From: Aphanomyces cochlioides
Lineage: Eukaryota; Oomycota; Saprolegniomycetes; Saprolegniales; Verrucalvaceae
Direction: 5' to 3'
Assembly (NCBI GenBank): GCA_019828595.1
Contig: JAHQRK010000024.1
Location: forward strand, 248,001 to 312,000
DNA length: 64,000 nucleotides
Part shown: in pieces, positions 44,201 through 55,104 of the stretch
Layout: each line of letters starts with the position of its first letter
How positions within the stretch are numbered: the stretch's first letter is position 1
Notes under the pieces: model-generated
Seen by the model: the letters and a program-made list of their open reading frames with translations, nothing else
The model's database searches: none
Told to the model about the DNA's origin: nothing
Program-made: the position numbers and the translations under genes

Positions 44201-44846
44201 TACGTCCATCATCAGCGATCGAGATCCGCGATTTACGTCCAAGTTTTGGACTTGCCTCTTTTCCCTTATTGGCACTCGACTGAACATGTCGACTTCGGAC
44301 CATCCGGAATCCGATGGCCAAACTGAACGTGCCAACCGCGTCATTGGCGACGCTTTGCGCTCGTATGCGCATGCACGTCCCAAGACGTGGAGCTCGCTTT
44401 TACCACAAGTGGAGTTTGCGTACAACGCGTCGCTGAACGCGAGCACGGGATTCACCCCATTTTGTGCGAATTATCTTCGCCATCCACGGCTCCCAGCTTC
44501 CGTGGAAGACTCCAGTCTAAGTGGGGGAAGATGGCAAGCCGCCATACATTCGCCTGGTTGGGAACCAGCGGCCGGTGTAGACGAACCACCGACGCGAACT
44601 ATTGCTTCGGTCAAGCATTTCGCGAAATTGCGCGAATCTGTCACCTTGCAAGTGCAAGAGAATATTGCGCAAGCGCAATTACGCCAGGAGAAGGCGTCGA
44701 ACAAACAAGGAAGAAGGCAAACAGCATCATTTGCCTTATGGGATAAGGTCCTCCTACACTACTCGGCTCGGTGGTGCCGAAGGCCATTGTTGGCAACGCT
44801 AAGACGCGGCTGTCTTGGTGGGGTCCTTATCCTATCACAAAAGTGA
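41224..44846 (+). pseudogene. Ty3/gypsy pol: protease, RT, RNase H, integrase
   Basis: Protease: MIDCGASENYA (catalytic Asp) and DLILGMKWLEKHQPRIDW. Reverse transcriptase: PLPKEQVDHIDAFFEK, a TAA at 42562-42564, then GGWRIVHAFNKLNA, STIDLRDGFYQ and MPQGLSNAPATFNRL. After a frame change near 42890 comes YFDDIYVHSKG with the catalytic YxDD. RNase H: PFSVVCDASVSGIGCCL and VVYTDHASLRYAV. A break near 43660 is followed, in a second frame, by the integrase. This has the zinc-finger end CNTCQRIKASP and the catalytic D, D, E in SMDYIFGLP, ISDRDPRFTS and SDGQTERANR. One nonsense codon and at least two frameshifts are needed to read through, so the element is dead. Confidence 0.85.
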
Positions 44847-44859
44847 TTAGTCGAACGCA

Positions 44860-45624
44860 TATCGACTAGACTTGCCAAGCGAATGGCAAGTCCACGACAC
44901 GGTCTACGTCGGAAAACTCAAGCGCTACTTACCGCGAGTTCAGTCACAGCCTGCGTCGGCTGCTGTGGATCAACCACCACAGACTCATCAGATTAAGTCG
45001 ACACGTCCACGTGAGCAGCCGGAGTCACAACGGCAGGCGCAGCAACAGGCGCTTAGGCAGACACAACCTTTGCCACAGAAGTCGCTACCTTCTCAACGAG
45101 CGCATGAAGGCTCGACAACTTTGCGGCGCAGTCAGCGACTTCGCTACGCAGCACGGCAAAGTCAACCGCCGTCGCGGGTTGGAGGTCTTGCTTCAGCGCT
45201 CCAGATCAATCGCGTGGCACTGAGCGACGACGCGGCGCGTTGTTCTCGTCAGGCGCAAACCAGTCGTCATGCTCTCGGTTGTATCGAGGAGAATCACTTT
45301 GATTCGAACGCGATCGACGATTGTACGAGCGAGAACGACGACGGCCAGAACGAGAACTATGGCCGGAACGTGAACGTCGTTGGACCGACCGAGAACGGCG
45401 AGGGTCAGAACGCGACCAGCGTGCCGTCGACTCGTGTCGAGAAGCCCTTGAAGGCTTGCATGCAGGGCGCACAGAGGCGGCAGGTGCCGCACGTCCGTAG
45501 CCGGCGTCCCGATCAAAATCATGGGCAACCTACAAGGATGATGACAAGAAGTCATATCAGCGCACGAACCAAAGCGCTGTCAGGGTCAAGCCAAGCATTC
45601 ACCAAGTTCAATACGACAGAGTAG
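44860..45624 (+). pseudogene. C-terminal part of Ty3/gypsy integrase polyprotein
   Basis: LPSEWQVHDTVYVGKLKRYLP is the usual end of gypsy integrases, before the chromodomain-like region. It is followed by about 220 residues of low-complexity Gln/Arg/Ser-rich sequence (RQAQQQALRQTQPLPQ), an NDDGQNENYGRN stretch and a basic tail. It is in a different frame from the integrase core, so it is cut off from it. Confidence 0.5.
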
Positions 45625-46310
45625 TGAAGTCGCGACCCCGATTGACGCGCACGCGCAAAATTTGCGAGATCTTCGACAAGCGCGCCATAGCTGTCGAACA
45701 ACGCGCGCAGGGCGGCTGTCGTTTTCTTGTGGAGTTTCAACACCCACACAGCCGCATATTCGTTGGCCGTCTCGTCTGTCAGCGGGAAGACGGGAACACA
45801 CCCCAAGTGTGAGTGCACAGGCCGTGGGGTATTCACACCCAGGCGCGCCGCCTCTTTGGCTCGAGCGGCGTTCGCGCGAGTGTCTTCGCGCCGTACAAAT
45901 TCCTTGTACTCGCTCCATTTCTGAGAAGACATTGGGTATGCCTTCATAGCCTTAATCAAGGCTAGAGCCACGTTGGTGGTTTCAACAAGCGCTGCGCGAT
46001 TTTGGATAAGTCGCCGCAAGCGCTTGCCCAACGCGGAGTACTCGCGGTAACTCACCGGAGGTGGGTACTTGCAAATGCCATCCACGGGGAAGCTCGCAAA
46101 GAATTCCGCTCGGATGTGGTCCTCGCGGTTGTCTTCGCGGTTGAAGACTTCGCAGTCGTCGCGAGCAAGACGCGCCATCGTGGTGTCGTTTCGGGGATAT
46201 TGGTCGTCCGACATGTCCTCTTGGTCACTTGGAAAATCGCTCTGTGAGCGATGCACCTTCTGGAAAGCGGCCCAGAAGGTTAACGGTCTTTCGTCAGGAC
46301 CTGTTCCCAT
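45552..46310 (-). CDS. Intact ORF antisense to the retrotransposon, unknown function
   Basis: A 252-codon frame with ATG at 46310, antisense to the direction of gag-pol and located between the integrase end and the polypurine tract. The product begins MGTGPDERPLTFWAAFQKVH, has an acidic N-terminal third, a helical Ala/Arg/Lys-rich middle (KEFVRREDTRANAARAKEAA) and a hydrophobic helical end. I recognise no domain. It overlaps the end of the sense low-complexity frame by about 70 bases. Extra antisense ORFs are known from some plant Ty3/gypsy elements; whether this is such a gene or a chance frame cannot be decided here. It is notable that it is unbroken in an otherwise disrupted element. Confidence 0.5.
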   Translation of the reverse strand: MGTGPDERPLTFWAAFQKVHRSQSDFPSDQEDMSDDQYPRNDTTMARLARDDCEVFNREDNREDHIRAEFFASFPVDGICKYPPPVSYREYSALGKRLRRLIQNRAALVETTNVALALIKAMKAYPMSSQKWSEYKEFVRREDTRANAARAKEAARLGVNTPRPVHSHLGCVPVFPLTDETANEYAAVWVLKLHKKTTAALRALFDSYGALVEDLANFARARQSGSRLHYSVVLNLVNAWLDPDSALVRALI

Positions 46311-46609
46311 GACGCGGAACCACTCAGCGGAGAGCTGATTTTAAGTGGGGGGAGATGCAACAAGGTTGCACAATCCGGGCAGGATTGAGAGAGCCACGCT
46401 GGCTCTTGCTCTCGAAAGGTCATCGAGAGATGCGCAATGACGCCGGTGCGTCATTTGCTCTATTGAAAGCCCGAAGAACATGCACAGTGCATGTTGCATG
46501 CCGGTGCATGCGTAGCGCTCTGGGAGCGCAGTGTTTTGCGGCGATCTTGGTACTCGACGGAAGACTGCTGAATAGAACAGTCAAGACAAGATGTTCGATT
46601 GGTTGTAAA

Positions 46610-47818
46610 TCAGTGGTGAGGGGGCGAGTAGATAACTTTATTACCAGCTTGCTCTGCCATACTCACAACAACTGGTTTGGTTGTCTTTGCAATGTGCTCG
46701 GACAAACCATTCCATAACATGGACTTGGTATCGCTGGGGTTGAAAGGAATGCCCCACTTCTGACAACATTCTTGGAGATACCATTTCTTGCTGCCCATTT
46801 TTGGCGTATCATCAGGGAGTTTCTTGTGGTAGGACGCATTATCTATTACAATCGTTGCGTTCGATATGCCACGTGAGGCCAACTCCTTCAGTAACCCATC
46901 AAACCAAGGAACAAAGTAAGCATGGTTGAACATATTCCAATCCACAAAGAAAAGAATCATGCACGCCTTGGTCGACAATCGCGCCAATAAAAAAGTATCT
47001 TTGACCCTTGTGTTCTTGTTTGACTTGAATATCCTTGGCGTCATTCGGATATTAAAGAGAGTCTTTGTGGCGGGAGTAGTTCTTGTGGATATAGCTCTCG
47101 TCAAGATACACAACAGTGCGATGAGTATGAGGGTTCACAAAGCACACATATTGTACCATTTTGGTAACGTAAGCATCTCCCATAATACGATTTTTCAAAG
47201 CCAATGCAAGTGGTTGGGTTCCTTTCCTGTTTCCATGTTTATATCCGAGACGCTTAAGAAAGCGCTGCACGCATCGAATGGCTGATGCATGTTCATGAGA
47301 CTGCGAACGTTCAACTACGAGGTATCTTTTAGTTTGCATAAAGTCAACCACATCTCGTGCAACCGTACGAGTTCTGGTGAGGCGTCGCTCACGAACAAAG
47401 GTTTGAACATCGGAGATAACCATGGGATGATTGGAAATCCGTGTGGGATGGTTCGTTCTGTTTGCAGGTACAGGGCGGACTTCGATGGTCTGCTGGTTCA
47501 TGTATTCTTTCCATACCTTCTCTACTGTGTCGCAACCTATCATGTATTCTTTCCATACCTTCTCTACTGTGTCGCAACCACGGCCTAACATACAGTCGCA
47601 ATTCGTTAGGATACGCCCTGGCCAGTGCTGTCAATCTTCATCGTTTGCTCGTGGCGCAGTTGCACTTGCATTCTTATGATGTCGCCTCGTTCTTCTTTGG
47701 TGAGTGCTCGTGGTCGCATCTTAGCGACATATCCGCATATGCACTTGTAAGTGGACGCGTCAATGTGGCCTCCAACAACCATCTTACGAAGAGTCACCAA
47801 TATCGATGCCAAAGTCAC
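46610..47818 (-). pseudogene. Tc1/IS630-like DDE transposase, frameshifted and 3'-truncated
   Basis: From 47818: a helix-turn-helix start (PRALTKEERGDIIRMQ, IDSTGQGVS), then 47591-47052 with SDVQTFVRERRLT, RCVQRFLKRLGY and the first catalytic block RTVVYLDESYIHKNY. After a stop, the same frame gives YFFIGAIVDQG. A frame change then leads to FFVDWNMFNHAYFVPWF, TIVIDNASYHKKLP (second Asp) and VIYSPPHH, where it stops at 46610. The final block with the third acidic residue is missing, cut at the junction with the retrotransposon. A 42-bp tandem duplication at 47499-47580 repeats the residues GCDTVEKVWKEYM. The gene is inactive. Confidence 0.75.
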
Positions 47819-47973
47819 TGCTTGTACTGTATAAATTTGTTATCTGTGCCTTTGTAAATTATAATAGGTATTCCATTTTTACGATGATATTTACATTCAT
47901 TCAGCACCATTTACAGTGTATCAATGGATATTGATAAATGGTGCAAAGAACTTCTTCGTAGTACTTCGAAGTA

Positions 47974-49716
47974 CTACTCTGGAATTTTATATAGGGAACT
48001 CTTCGGCCAATCGTGCATAACTTTAGAACAAATCATCCAATCAACACGCATTTGGCACCAATCGACCAATCGAAAGATGATGACGCAGCGAGCAAAACGA
48101 CAGTCGAAAAGGATGACGCATGGAAGTTTCGGAGCCATTCAAAAAGCGTATACTTTAATCCATATAACTCAATACACAGTTTATGTAGAATTTTGTATAC
48201 TATATAAACTTCTATATAAGTCATAAATGACTTCACATCACTCAAACTTAAAAAACCCAATGGAACTCGCATCGCTTTTGTCACCTGAACCAAAGAAGCG
48301 CCGCAACCTCACAAGTCAAGAGCGCAGCGCCATCATGAGTGCCTTGCTTTTGTCAAGCGTGGAGATGAAACTGCCATTTGGAGCTTTGGCGCGCTTTGCT
48401 GCTCAGTACAAGGTCAGCAAACAAGTCGTCTCTCGGATTTGGAAACAAGGAGTGGAATCCCTCGCGTCGGGGGTGCTCAACGTCGAATGCAAGAGGCGTG
48501 GCAAGAGTGGGCGAAAACCAGTCAACCGAGTAGCCATCAAAGGACGGTTGAGAGCAATCTCTACCAAACGGCGACGATCTTTGAGAGCGGTCGCCAAAGG
48601 CATTGGCAACTCACACACAACTGTCCGGAAATTGGTGAAGGAAAAAGTGGTACGGCTTCACGCCAACAACTTGAAGCCAATTGTCATGAGGCAGACAGCA
48701 ATACACCGCATGAAGCACTGCCTCTCATTCGTCGTGGACTACAATGAGAGGTCCGCGTTTGATGCGATGTATGGCTATGTGCATCTTGACGAAAAATGGT
48801 TCTGGCTCGACGAGCTAACCAAGAAGATCTACTTGGCCGAAGACGAAGAAGAGCCCTCACGACTCACCCACAACAAGAACTTTCGCACCAAAGTCATGTT
48901 CTTGTGTGCAGTGGCGCGACCACGCCTTGATGACGCGACAGGCGAATGGTTTGACGGCAAAATAGGAATGTGGCCTTTTGTCGAGGGTGTACCTGCAGCG
49001 CGATCAAGCCGAAATCGTCCTGCTGGGGCCATTGAGACGAAATCCATTTCTGTCACGAAGTCAGTTTATCGCGCGTTTTTGATCGATAAGGTGTTACCTG
49101 CTATAAGGTCCAAGTGGCCGCTCTCAATGAAGGAAATGCCAATTATTTTGCAACATGATAATGCTTCTGCGCACGACGTTTACGATGACAGTTTCCAGCA
49201 AGCTTGCAGTCTCGACGGTACGATTTGTCTGTCATTCACTTCTGAAATTTATTCATAGGTTTCAACATTTCTCTACTCTTTCAGCCTCCAAACAGCCCAG
49301 ATCTGAATGTTCTCGATCTGGGCTTTTTTCGCGCCATTCAAACACTGCAATTCGAGAAAGAAGCCTCGAACATTGATGAAATGCTCGGTGCTGTGAATGA
49401 CGCTTTTTTAGAAATAGACATAAAAACACTGGAGAATGTCTTCTTGACGCTACAAAGCGTCATGATTTCGGTCTTGGAAGTGGGGGGCTACAACAATTAT
49501 AAAATGCCCCATACAGGTAAAGCTAAGCAACGTCGAGTTGGTCAGCTACCTGCATCACTACCGATCAGTAGAGGTCTTGTTGCGTCTTGTGTTCATCAGG
49601 TACAAGAGTACGAGATGGAACTTCTATTTGAGAGCATTGAACTTTAACGTAAACAATTCCTTATATTTTTTTCCACTGGGACAGTTGACTGTTCCCTATA
49701 TAAAATTCCAGAGTAG
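47974..49716. mobile_element. Mariner-type element with perfect 26-bp terminal repeats, apparently intact
   Basis: The left end starts CTACTCTGGAATTTTATATA (47974 on, 26 bases in all) and the right end at 49691-49716 is its perfect inverted copy. TA flanks both sides (47972-47973 and 49717-49718), the target duplication of Tc1/mariner elements. Inside is one complete transposase gene on the plus strand without stop or frameshift once a small intron is removed. The length is 1,743 bp. Confidence 0.85.
48227..49647 (+). CDS. Mariner transposase (DD38-39D type), one 41-bp intron
   Basis: Exons 48227-49217 and 49259-49647 give 459 residues. The intron 49218-49258 has GTACGA donor and CATAG acceptor; splicing restores the codon for Gly and the reading CSLDGFNISLLFQPPNSPD. 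A helix-turn-helix N-terminal half (FAAQYKVSKQVVSRIWKQG, AKGIGNSHTTVRKLVKE) precedes the catalytic part. Catalytic Asp residues are seen in HLDEKWFW, ILQHDNASAH and NSPDLNVLDLGFF, with 38 residues between the second and third, which places it with plant-type DD39D mariners. The end GGYNNYKMPHTGKAKQRR matches the same group. A TATATAA word lies about 25 bases before the ATG. All expected motifs are present, so the enzyme may be functional. Confidence 0.85.
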
Positions 49717-49839
49717 TATGTTATTTGATTGTATTGGCCAAGTTGACTTGTACGTTGGTATAAAATTTCAGAATTTTATCTGTTCTTGAAGTGAATCATC
49801 AACAAAATGACGTCTTGATGCTGTCGAGCAATACTACTA

Positions 49840-50705
49840 TCGCAACTCCATGTCTGCACAAACAACTCCGCTTTTGACAGAAAAGACAACGCTCTTGATC
49901 CGCGCGTTAAGATTGGAAAACAACTTGGCAAATCGGTTGAATTGTTGTTTGTGGTTTCTCGAGCTCAAGCTTATCCAAGAAGAGACAAGCCCAGTGAAAA
50001 ATGTACCCTCATCGGCTGCTTCATATGTTTCCGCAGCATGCAAGCTCTCGAGCATACTTCAGATTCTATGTGACCTTTGGCTCGAATAACATCGCGGAGA
50101 AGGTTTACGATAAATTGATGAACGACTCCATGGACCAATTGACGGCGTTTATGGTTGCCAATGCGGAAGATACCAATTCGTCGGGCTTTCGTGGCAAGTT
50201 GTTTGAGATTTTTTGCCATCGTCTTTGGGCAAGTTTTGGAGAACACAGACTCGTTGGAAAATTACTGCACGACAATTCTCAAGCTAGCCAGGAGGCTGAA
50301 TATTCGATTTTGATACCTGCTGAGGTGAATGTGCAGTATTTTTCAAACTTGAGCGAGATTCCAGATTTGCAATCCGCCAAAGCGATGTACTTTCGGCCAA
50401 CACAAAAGAATTTTGCTACCATCGATGCAATCTATTGGAATGGGCAGGTGTGCTACTTGCTGCAAATGACCATTTCCAACGATCATGGCATTGCACATGA
50501 ATCTCTCATCAAGATTCTCAGCTGGGTGACAGAACAGGGAATCAAGTATGAATATGTGTTTGTGATACCGAAGGGCCAAGTGCAAGACTACAAGGTCCAA
50601 AACTTCCTCACTACGACGAGACGTGTGCACAAAAAGCCCAGTAGAATTGCACAGGGTCTTGTGCAGCACGCTGTCGGCGTGGAGATGATACCAAACCACA
50701 GCTAA
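49840..50705 (+). pseudogene. Crinkler with internal deletion: header end fused to nuclease part
   Basis: The first 150 bases encode, in one frame, the end of a CRN header (SAFDRKDNALDPRVKIGKQL, ELLFVVSRAQAYP). They pass directly into the sequence for YPHRLLHMFPQHAS at 50001, skipping the linker and the whole NTPase. From ATG 50001 the nuclease part is open for 234 codons to 50705, nearly identical to the same part of the genes at 51998 and 57741 (FRGKLFEIF, IDAIYWNGQVCYLLQMT). The last residues diverge (VGVEMIPNHS). The header and nuclease parts are in different frames and the header start is lost, but the 234-codon ORF could give a nuclease-only protein. Confidence 0.65.
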
Positions 50706-51268
50706 ATATCTTGATGTTTTGCTTGCGTATTAGAACCTGAGTTTCTACTACTTTGAGTATAATTTACGGTTGAAAAGATTTCGTCGTGTTGATTGCCCTG
50801 TTTAGAATGGAGAGATGTCTTTCTTCTCGTGGGAGATATTCATAGAGATCAACGTTTGGACTGATGATTTTCGATGATATCGTTGTGTCTAAATTCAGCG
50901 AAACAGCCTCCAGCCGTCTGTCGGTCAATCCATTTCGTGAAGAAAGGACTTGAGCTACAAAGGACGAGAAGCACACACATTGTGTTGCAAAGAACGCAGT
51001 GCTGACTCGCTGAAGCAGCGCGTTTAACACTTAACTTGACTCTTGTGAAATTGGATTGCTCAAGGTGTCCCAACTGACTTGGTTCAATTCGTGAAAATCA
51101 TAACACGGAGAGAAGGGACCCCCTTCGATTCATATCAAAAGAGAGATATCAAGACACTTCGAATAGGCAGTGACGACGAGTTCAATATTTGCCGGATATG
51201 GAATTCGAACACAAACAATGAATTACAGACGCTTACAAACTGTCTGACCAGAACGACATACTTTTGGT
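50706..51268. other. CRN-flank and GH7-flank repeats, no gene
   Basis: 50780-50975 is a reverse copy of the CRN-flank repeat F (TTTCAGCGAAACAGCCTCCAG in mirror sense). 51065-51235 is the 3' flank of GH7, matching 28140-28280 in reverse (AATTCGTGAAAATCATA, GGGACCCCCTTCGATTCATAT). The interval therefore records the junction of a CRN and a GH7 neighbourhood. Confidence 0.5.
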
Positions 51269-51975
51269 TTACTTGGGAATGCACTGAGACTACCAAGCAC
51301 TGTAGACATGGCAGGTGTAGCCCGAGACGCACGTAGTTGGGCCCTTGTAGTTGGCGCCACCGCAATGGTCGTAAGCAGGAACGCCACTGGAAGATGGAGC
51401 ATTGGTCGCTGGTGCAGTCGATGGAGCACCAGGAGTCGAACCGGTTGATGCTGGCGTCGCCTTGGTTGTTGTGGGAGCGCTCGTTTAAGCCGACGTCGCA
51501 GGTGCAGCTGGGCCAGCGGTCGTGCCAATGTCGCCGACACAGGATGTTGCCGTACTTGACAGTCGAACTCGGGTATTGGTTTAGCACATCTACTGGCACA
51601 CTGCTGATACCAGGGAGAGAAGCATCCTTGGTCGTGGGGTAGTTGGCGTCCAACCACAAGCATTGCACGGCGTGGTCGGCCCAGAAACTCATGACCAACA
51701 CCATGCCGCGCTTGATGGCATCGCCCATCACCTTCAAACCTCCCTTCTTCGAGTGGTCGTTCGGGTCACCAAAGAACGTCTTGGCTTGGTTGCACGTCTT
51801 CTCGGCGATCGAATTGACGGGGTCGATACCGGCCCAGTTGATGGGAGCGTTGTCAATCTTCTTGCCGTTTTGGACGTAGTAGCGCTTGATGCCGACCAAG
51901 TTGCCGTTGGCCGTGCCGTCGTCCGTGATGAATTGGGTCATGATGGATTTGGTCGTGCTGTTGGAGCCAGGCCTG
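51269..51975 (-). pseudogene. GH7 cellulase pseudogene, 5'-truncated
   Basis: It corresponds to about residues 297-547 of the 547-residue GH7 genes. It starts at PGSNSTTKS and continues through [20 protein letters not shown] to SLPG, where roughly ten residues around RGSCPIT are missing (SLPGISSVPVDVL). An extra A near 51541 shifts the frame after KYGNI, a TAA lies in the linker, and the CBM1 region is further eroded. The catalytic EMDIWE part is absent. It ends abruptly next to a CRN gene that reads in the opposite direction. Confidence 0.85.
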
Positions 51976-51976
51976 A

Positions 51977-53815
51977 TGTGAGGCGCCCTTAACAACTTTG
52001 GATATTCCTTCGAACAGTGATATTGGTGATTTCAGCAAGGAAGTGACAGCGGAATACAATCGATATGGGGACGAATTGGAAGGAATACAACCATCGAAAC
52101 TCGATGTCTACACCAACAAAGCCGCTTTTGACAGTAAGGAGAACCCTCTTGGCTCACGCGTTAAGATTGGACGACTACTCGGTAGCAAGGATGAATTGTT
52201 TGTGGTTGTTCCAGCTGAAGCCCATCCAACAAAGAGAATGAAATTGATGAGCCCAGTGCCGCGAGGAGAATGGTTCACTTCCGAATTAACTGAGTTTTGC
52301 TCTATTGAGCTCAGTTTGGACGAGTGGCTGGAAATGAAGTACAATGGAGCGTTTCAAAACATCAGTTTGGATGACAAGGAAATGGAAGACAATAAGACTG
52401 CACACGAGTCGACGACTTCTGGGTCACAAACAAGACGCTTCCGAAAGTTTGATGTACAGTTTCCTATTTTGATGAACGACATCGGGCAACAAAGCGTCTT
52501 TGTTCGTCCATGCTATGAAGAATTGTTCAAGTTATTACTAGAAGATATCGAGAATCGCTATCAAAGTGTGGGAATCACGGGTAATCCAGGTATTGGTAAA
52601 AGCCGATTTTATGCTTACTGCGTCTTTCGCCTGACGCAAGAACCATTTCCAGGAAGAATTTTGGTCATTGATTGTACCGAAGATACGTGTATTTTTGAAA
52701 ATGGTGAGTTCCGTTATATCTCAACTATTGAAGAATTACGCCAATACAAATTGAACAAAAACGTGATCCGCTTGATTGATGGACGATCAAATCACTTATT
52801 CAGCTGGGCAGGTGTGTCGATTTTGTTTACATCTCCTGGCTATGCCGATTACAAGACATTTTTAAAGTCCAAAAATGTGCAGTACGTCATGCCTCCTTGG
52901 ACCGAAAAGGAACTCTGCATCGCTGCCCAAGTCGCTGGTATTACTACCGAACAAGTAAAAGAACGCTTTCAAGTCTTTGGAGGAATTGCACGATACGTAT
53001 TTTCAAGTTCAAAAGATGCGGAGGGTCATTTCAGCGATGCCAACCAAGCCTATTCTCATGTCAATGCACTGCATATCATCAACGTGGTCCGCGGCTGGGA
53101 AGAAGTCAATGAAAAATTGTACCCTCATCGACTGCTTCATATGTTTCCGCAGCATGCAAGTTCTAGAGCATACTTCAGATTCTATGTGACCTTTGGCTCG
53201 AATAACATCGCGGAGAAGGTTTACGATAAATTGATGAACGACTCCATGGACCAATTGACGGCGTTTATGGTTGCCAATGCGGAAGATACCAATTCGTCGG
53301 GCTTTCGTGGCAAGTTGTTTGAGATTTTTTGCCATCGTCTTTGGGCAAGTTTTGGAGAACACAGACTCGTTGGAAAATTACTGCACGACAATTCTCAAGC
53401 TAGCCAGGAGGCTGAATATTCGATTTTGATACCTGCTGAGGTGAATGTGCAGTATTTTTCAAACTTGAGCGAGATTCCAGATTTGCAATCCGCCAAAGCG
53501 ATGTACTTTCGGCCAACACAAAAGAATTTTGCTACCATCGATGCAATCTATTGGAATGGGCAGGTGTGCTACTTGCTGCAAATGACCATTTCCAACGATC
53601 ATGGCATTGCACATGAATCTCTCATCAAGATTCTCAGCTGGGTGACAGAACAGGGAATCAAGTATGAATATGTGTTTGTGATACCGAAGGGCCAAGTGCA
53701 AGACTACAAGGTCCAAAACTTCCTCACTACGACGAGACGTGTGCACAAAGAGCCCAGTAGAATTGCACAGGGTCTTGTGCAGCACGCTGTCGGCGTGGAG
53801 ATTGTCCGAACATAA
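51977..53815 (+). pseudogene. Crinkler-type gene lacking the first ~25 header codons
   Basis: The open frame begins right after a TGA at 51974-51976, at the junction with the GH7 pseudogene. Its first recognisable residues are TTLDIPSNSDIGDFSKEV, the middle of a CRN header; the MASNR start is gone. The rest is unbroken: LDVYTNKAAFDSKENPLG, ELFVVVPAEAHPTKRMKL, Walker A GNPGIGKS, FRGKLFEIF and IDAIYWNGQVCYLLQMT, ending GVEIVRT at 53815. The first in-frame ATG is at 52238, at the header/linker boundary, and would give a protein of about 525 residues with NTPase and nuclease but no header. The body is nearly identical to that of 57741-59636. It is either a dead 5'-truncated copy or a header-less variant. 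Confidence 0.7.
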
Positions 53816-55104
53816 CACACAGCTAAACATGTTGATGTTTTGCCCGCAAATTCGAAGCGGAGTAACTAGTATTTGGTAAAATTTACGTCATAATTTGCCG
53901 TTCATCTGAAAGGCAAAGTTTCAAGACTTGCTCTGAACGTGAGGACCACATATGTTTTGTTGGGGTCGCTGTGTCATGTCTATCATCGAGAGATGTCTTT
54001 CTTCTCATGCATGGAGGAGACACAACCGATGTAGCCGCATAGTCTGAGGGCATTCCGTGGGGCGCTCGAGTGGATGCCAGGACATGATCAATCAACCCCA
54101 GAAACGAACATTGAGATTTCGCTGAAATTTCGACGATATGATCGCAATTCATCAACACGTCCAAACGTGATAGGATCTCCACGAATTTCCCGACCTGTCG
54201 GTCAACAACAGCACTTCTCAGCCATTGTCTCGGGTGTAGTGTTCATGGCATAACTCGCTTTGTGTGGTTTCAACCGGCATACTTGGATAATTCGTTGTCT
54301 CAATGTCACACTGCACGAAACAACGTCGGCTAGACTCGATGAAACTTACGACTAGAGTTAGCGTCTCAGTGAAGGAACCAGTCGTGACAGCTTTACGAAA
54401 CTCCCAGTCGGCTGCAAGTTCTCTCGTCTGGGAGATTGAAAACTCCTTCGAACCTAATTCACATCTATCAAATGTCCTCCGTCGAGGGCAGAAGCAAAAG
54501 AGAAGAACATGGTGGATGCCGTCGGTTGGATTTTCAGATGGCGAGATACAATCGCTTCGCAGGACGTTGGCCATCTCTGCTTGTGATTACTTCTCAGTGT
54601 TTCGCAGTCATCATGAGAAAAAAAGCTGGAATTACCCAGTGTTTTGGCCTTGGAACTAAAACAATTTCGCCCGTCGCCAGCCCTGTCAACTGTAGAGCGC
54701 ATCATTCCTTCGAAATTGTCAAAGGTCGACGTTTCTTGGACTTCATCGGCGGTCGTCTCAACGACCATGCTACATTATACTCCAAACGAGTAAAAATCTC
54801 TCAATTTATAAATAGTCCCGAGTCTCGTCGCTAGCAGAAAGCGAGAGTAAATTCGTCAACCTGAACACTATTCGTTTAAAATTCGTTAACCTGAACAATG
54901 CCGCTGCACAACAAGACTCCATCAATAACTACTGGCAAAGCCTTAAACTGCGCGAACGACGTCAGACATCTGCCCAGAAAATGGCGCTCAGCGAAGCAAA
55001 GCGAAGGTCGAGTGTAAAATTTTCCGTAGCCAACGTGCACCAAAAAGGGATTTCATTGATACTCAAGTTGATTTTTGAATGCAGTCACGTGATTGTGCAC
55101 GAAA
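53816..55104. other. CRN 3' flank, then unassigned sequence
   Basis: 53820-53965 is the reverse of 33500-33630 and 57604-57725, so the truncated CRN keeps the same downstream DNA as the intact genes. 54090-54190 contains another piece of the CRN-flank repeat. From 54200 to 54834 there are open frames of 100-132 codons on both strands (for example one with FEPNSHLSNVLRRGQKQKRR), but I recognise no family. 54840-55104 has no features apart from a short internal repeat AAATTCGT-AACCTGAACA at 54850-54895. Confidence 0.4.

Larger units (their letters stand above)
39870..46608 (+). mobile_element. Decayed Ty3/gypsy LTR retrotransposon
   Basis: The order is gag with zinc knuckle, protease, reverse transcriptase, RNase H, integrase, then a purine-rich tract (AGTGGGGGGAGA at 46347-46358) that should precede the 3' LTR. 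About 250 bp after it (46359-46608) may be LTR sequence. I find no matching copy before gag, so the 5' LTR is missing or too diverged. Several stops and frameshifts disable it. It is inserted beside a CRN fragment and abuts a truncated DDE transposase. Confidence 0.85.

Noticed and set aside
54303..54834. Overlapping 118- and 132-codon frames downstream of the truncated CRN
   Set aside because: No family recognised and frames overlap on both strands; kept as unassigned sequence.
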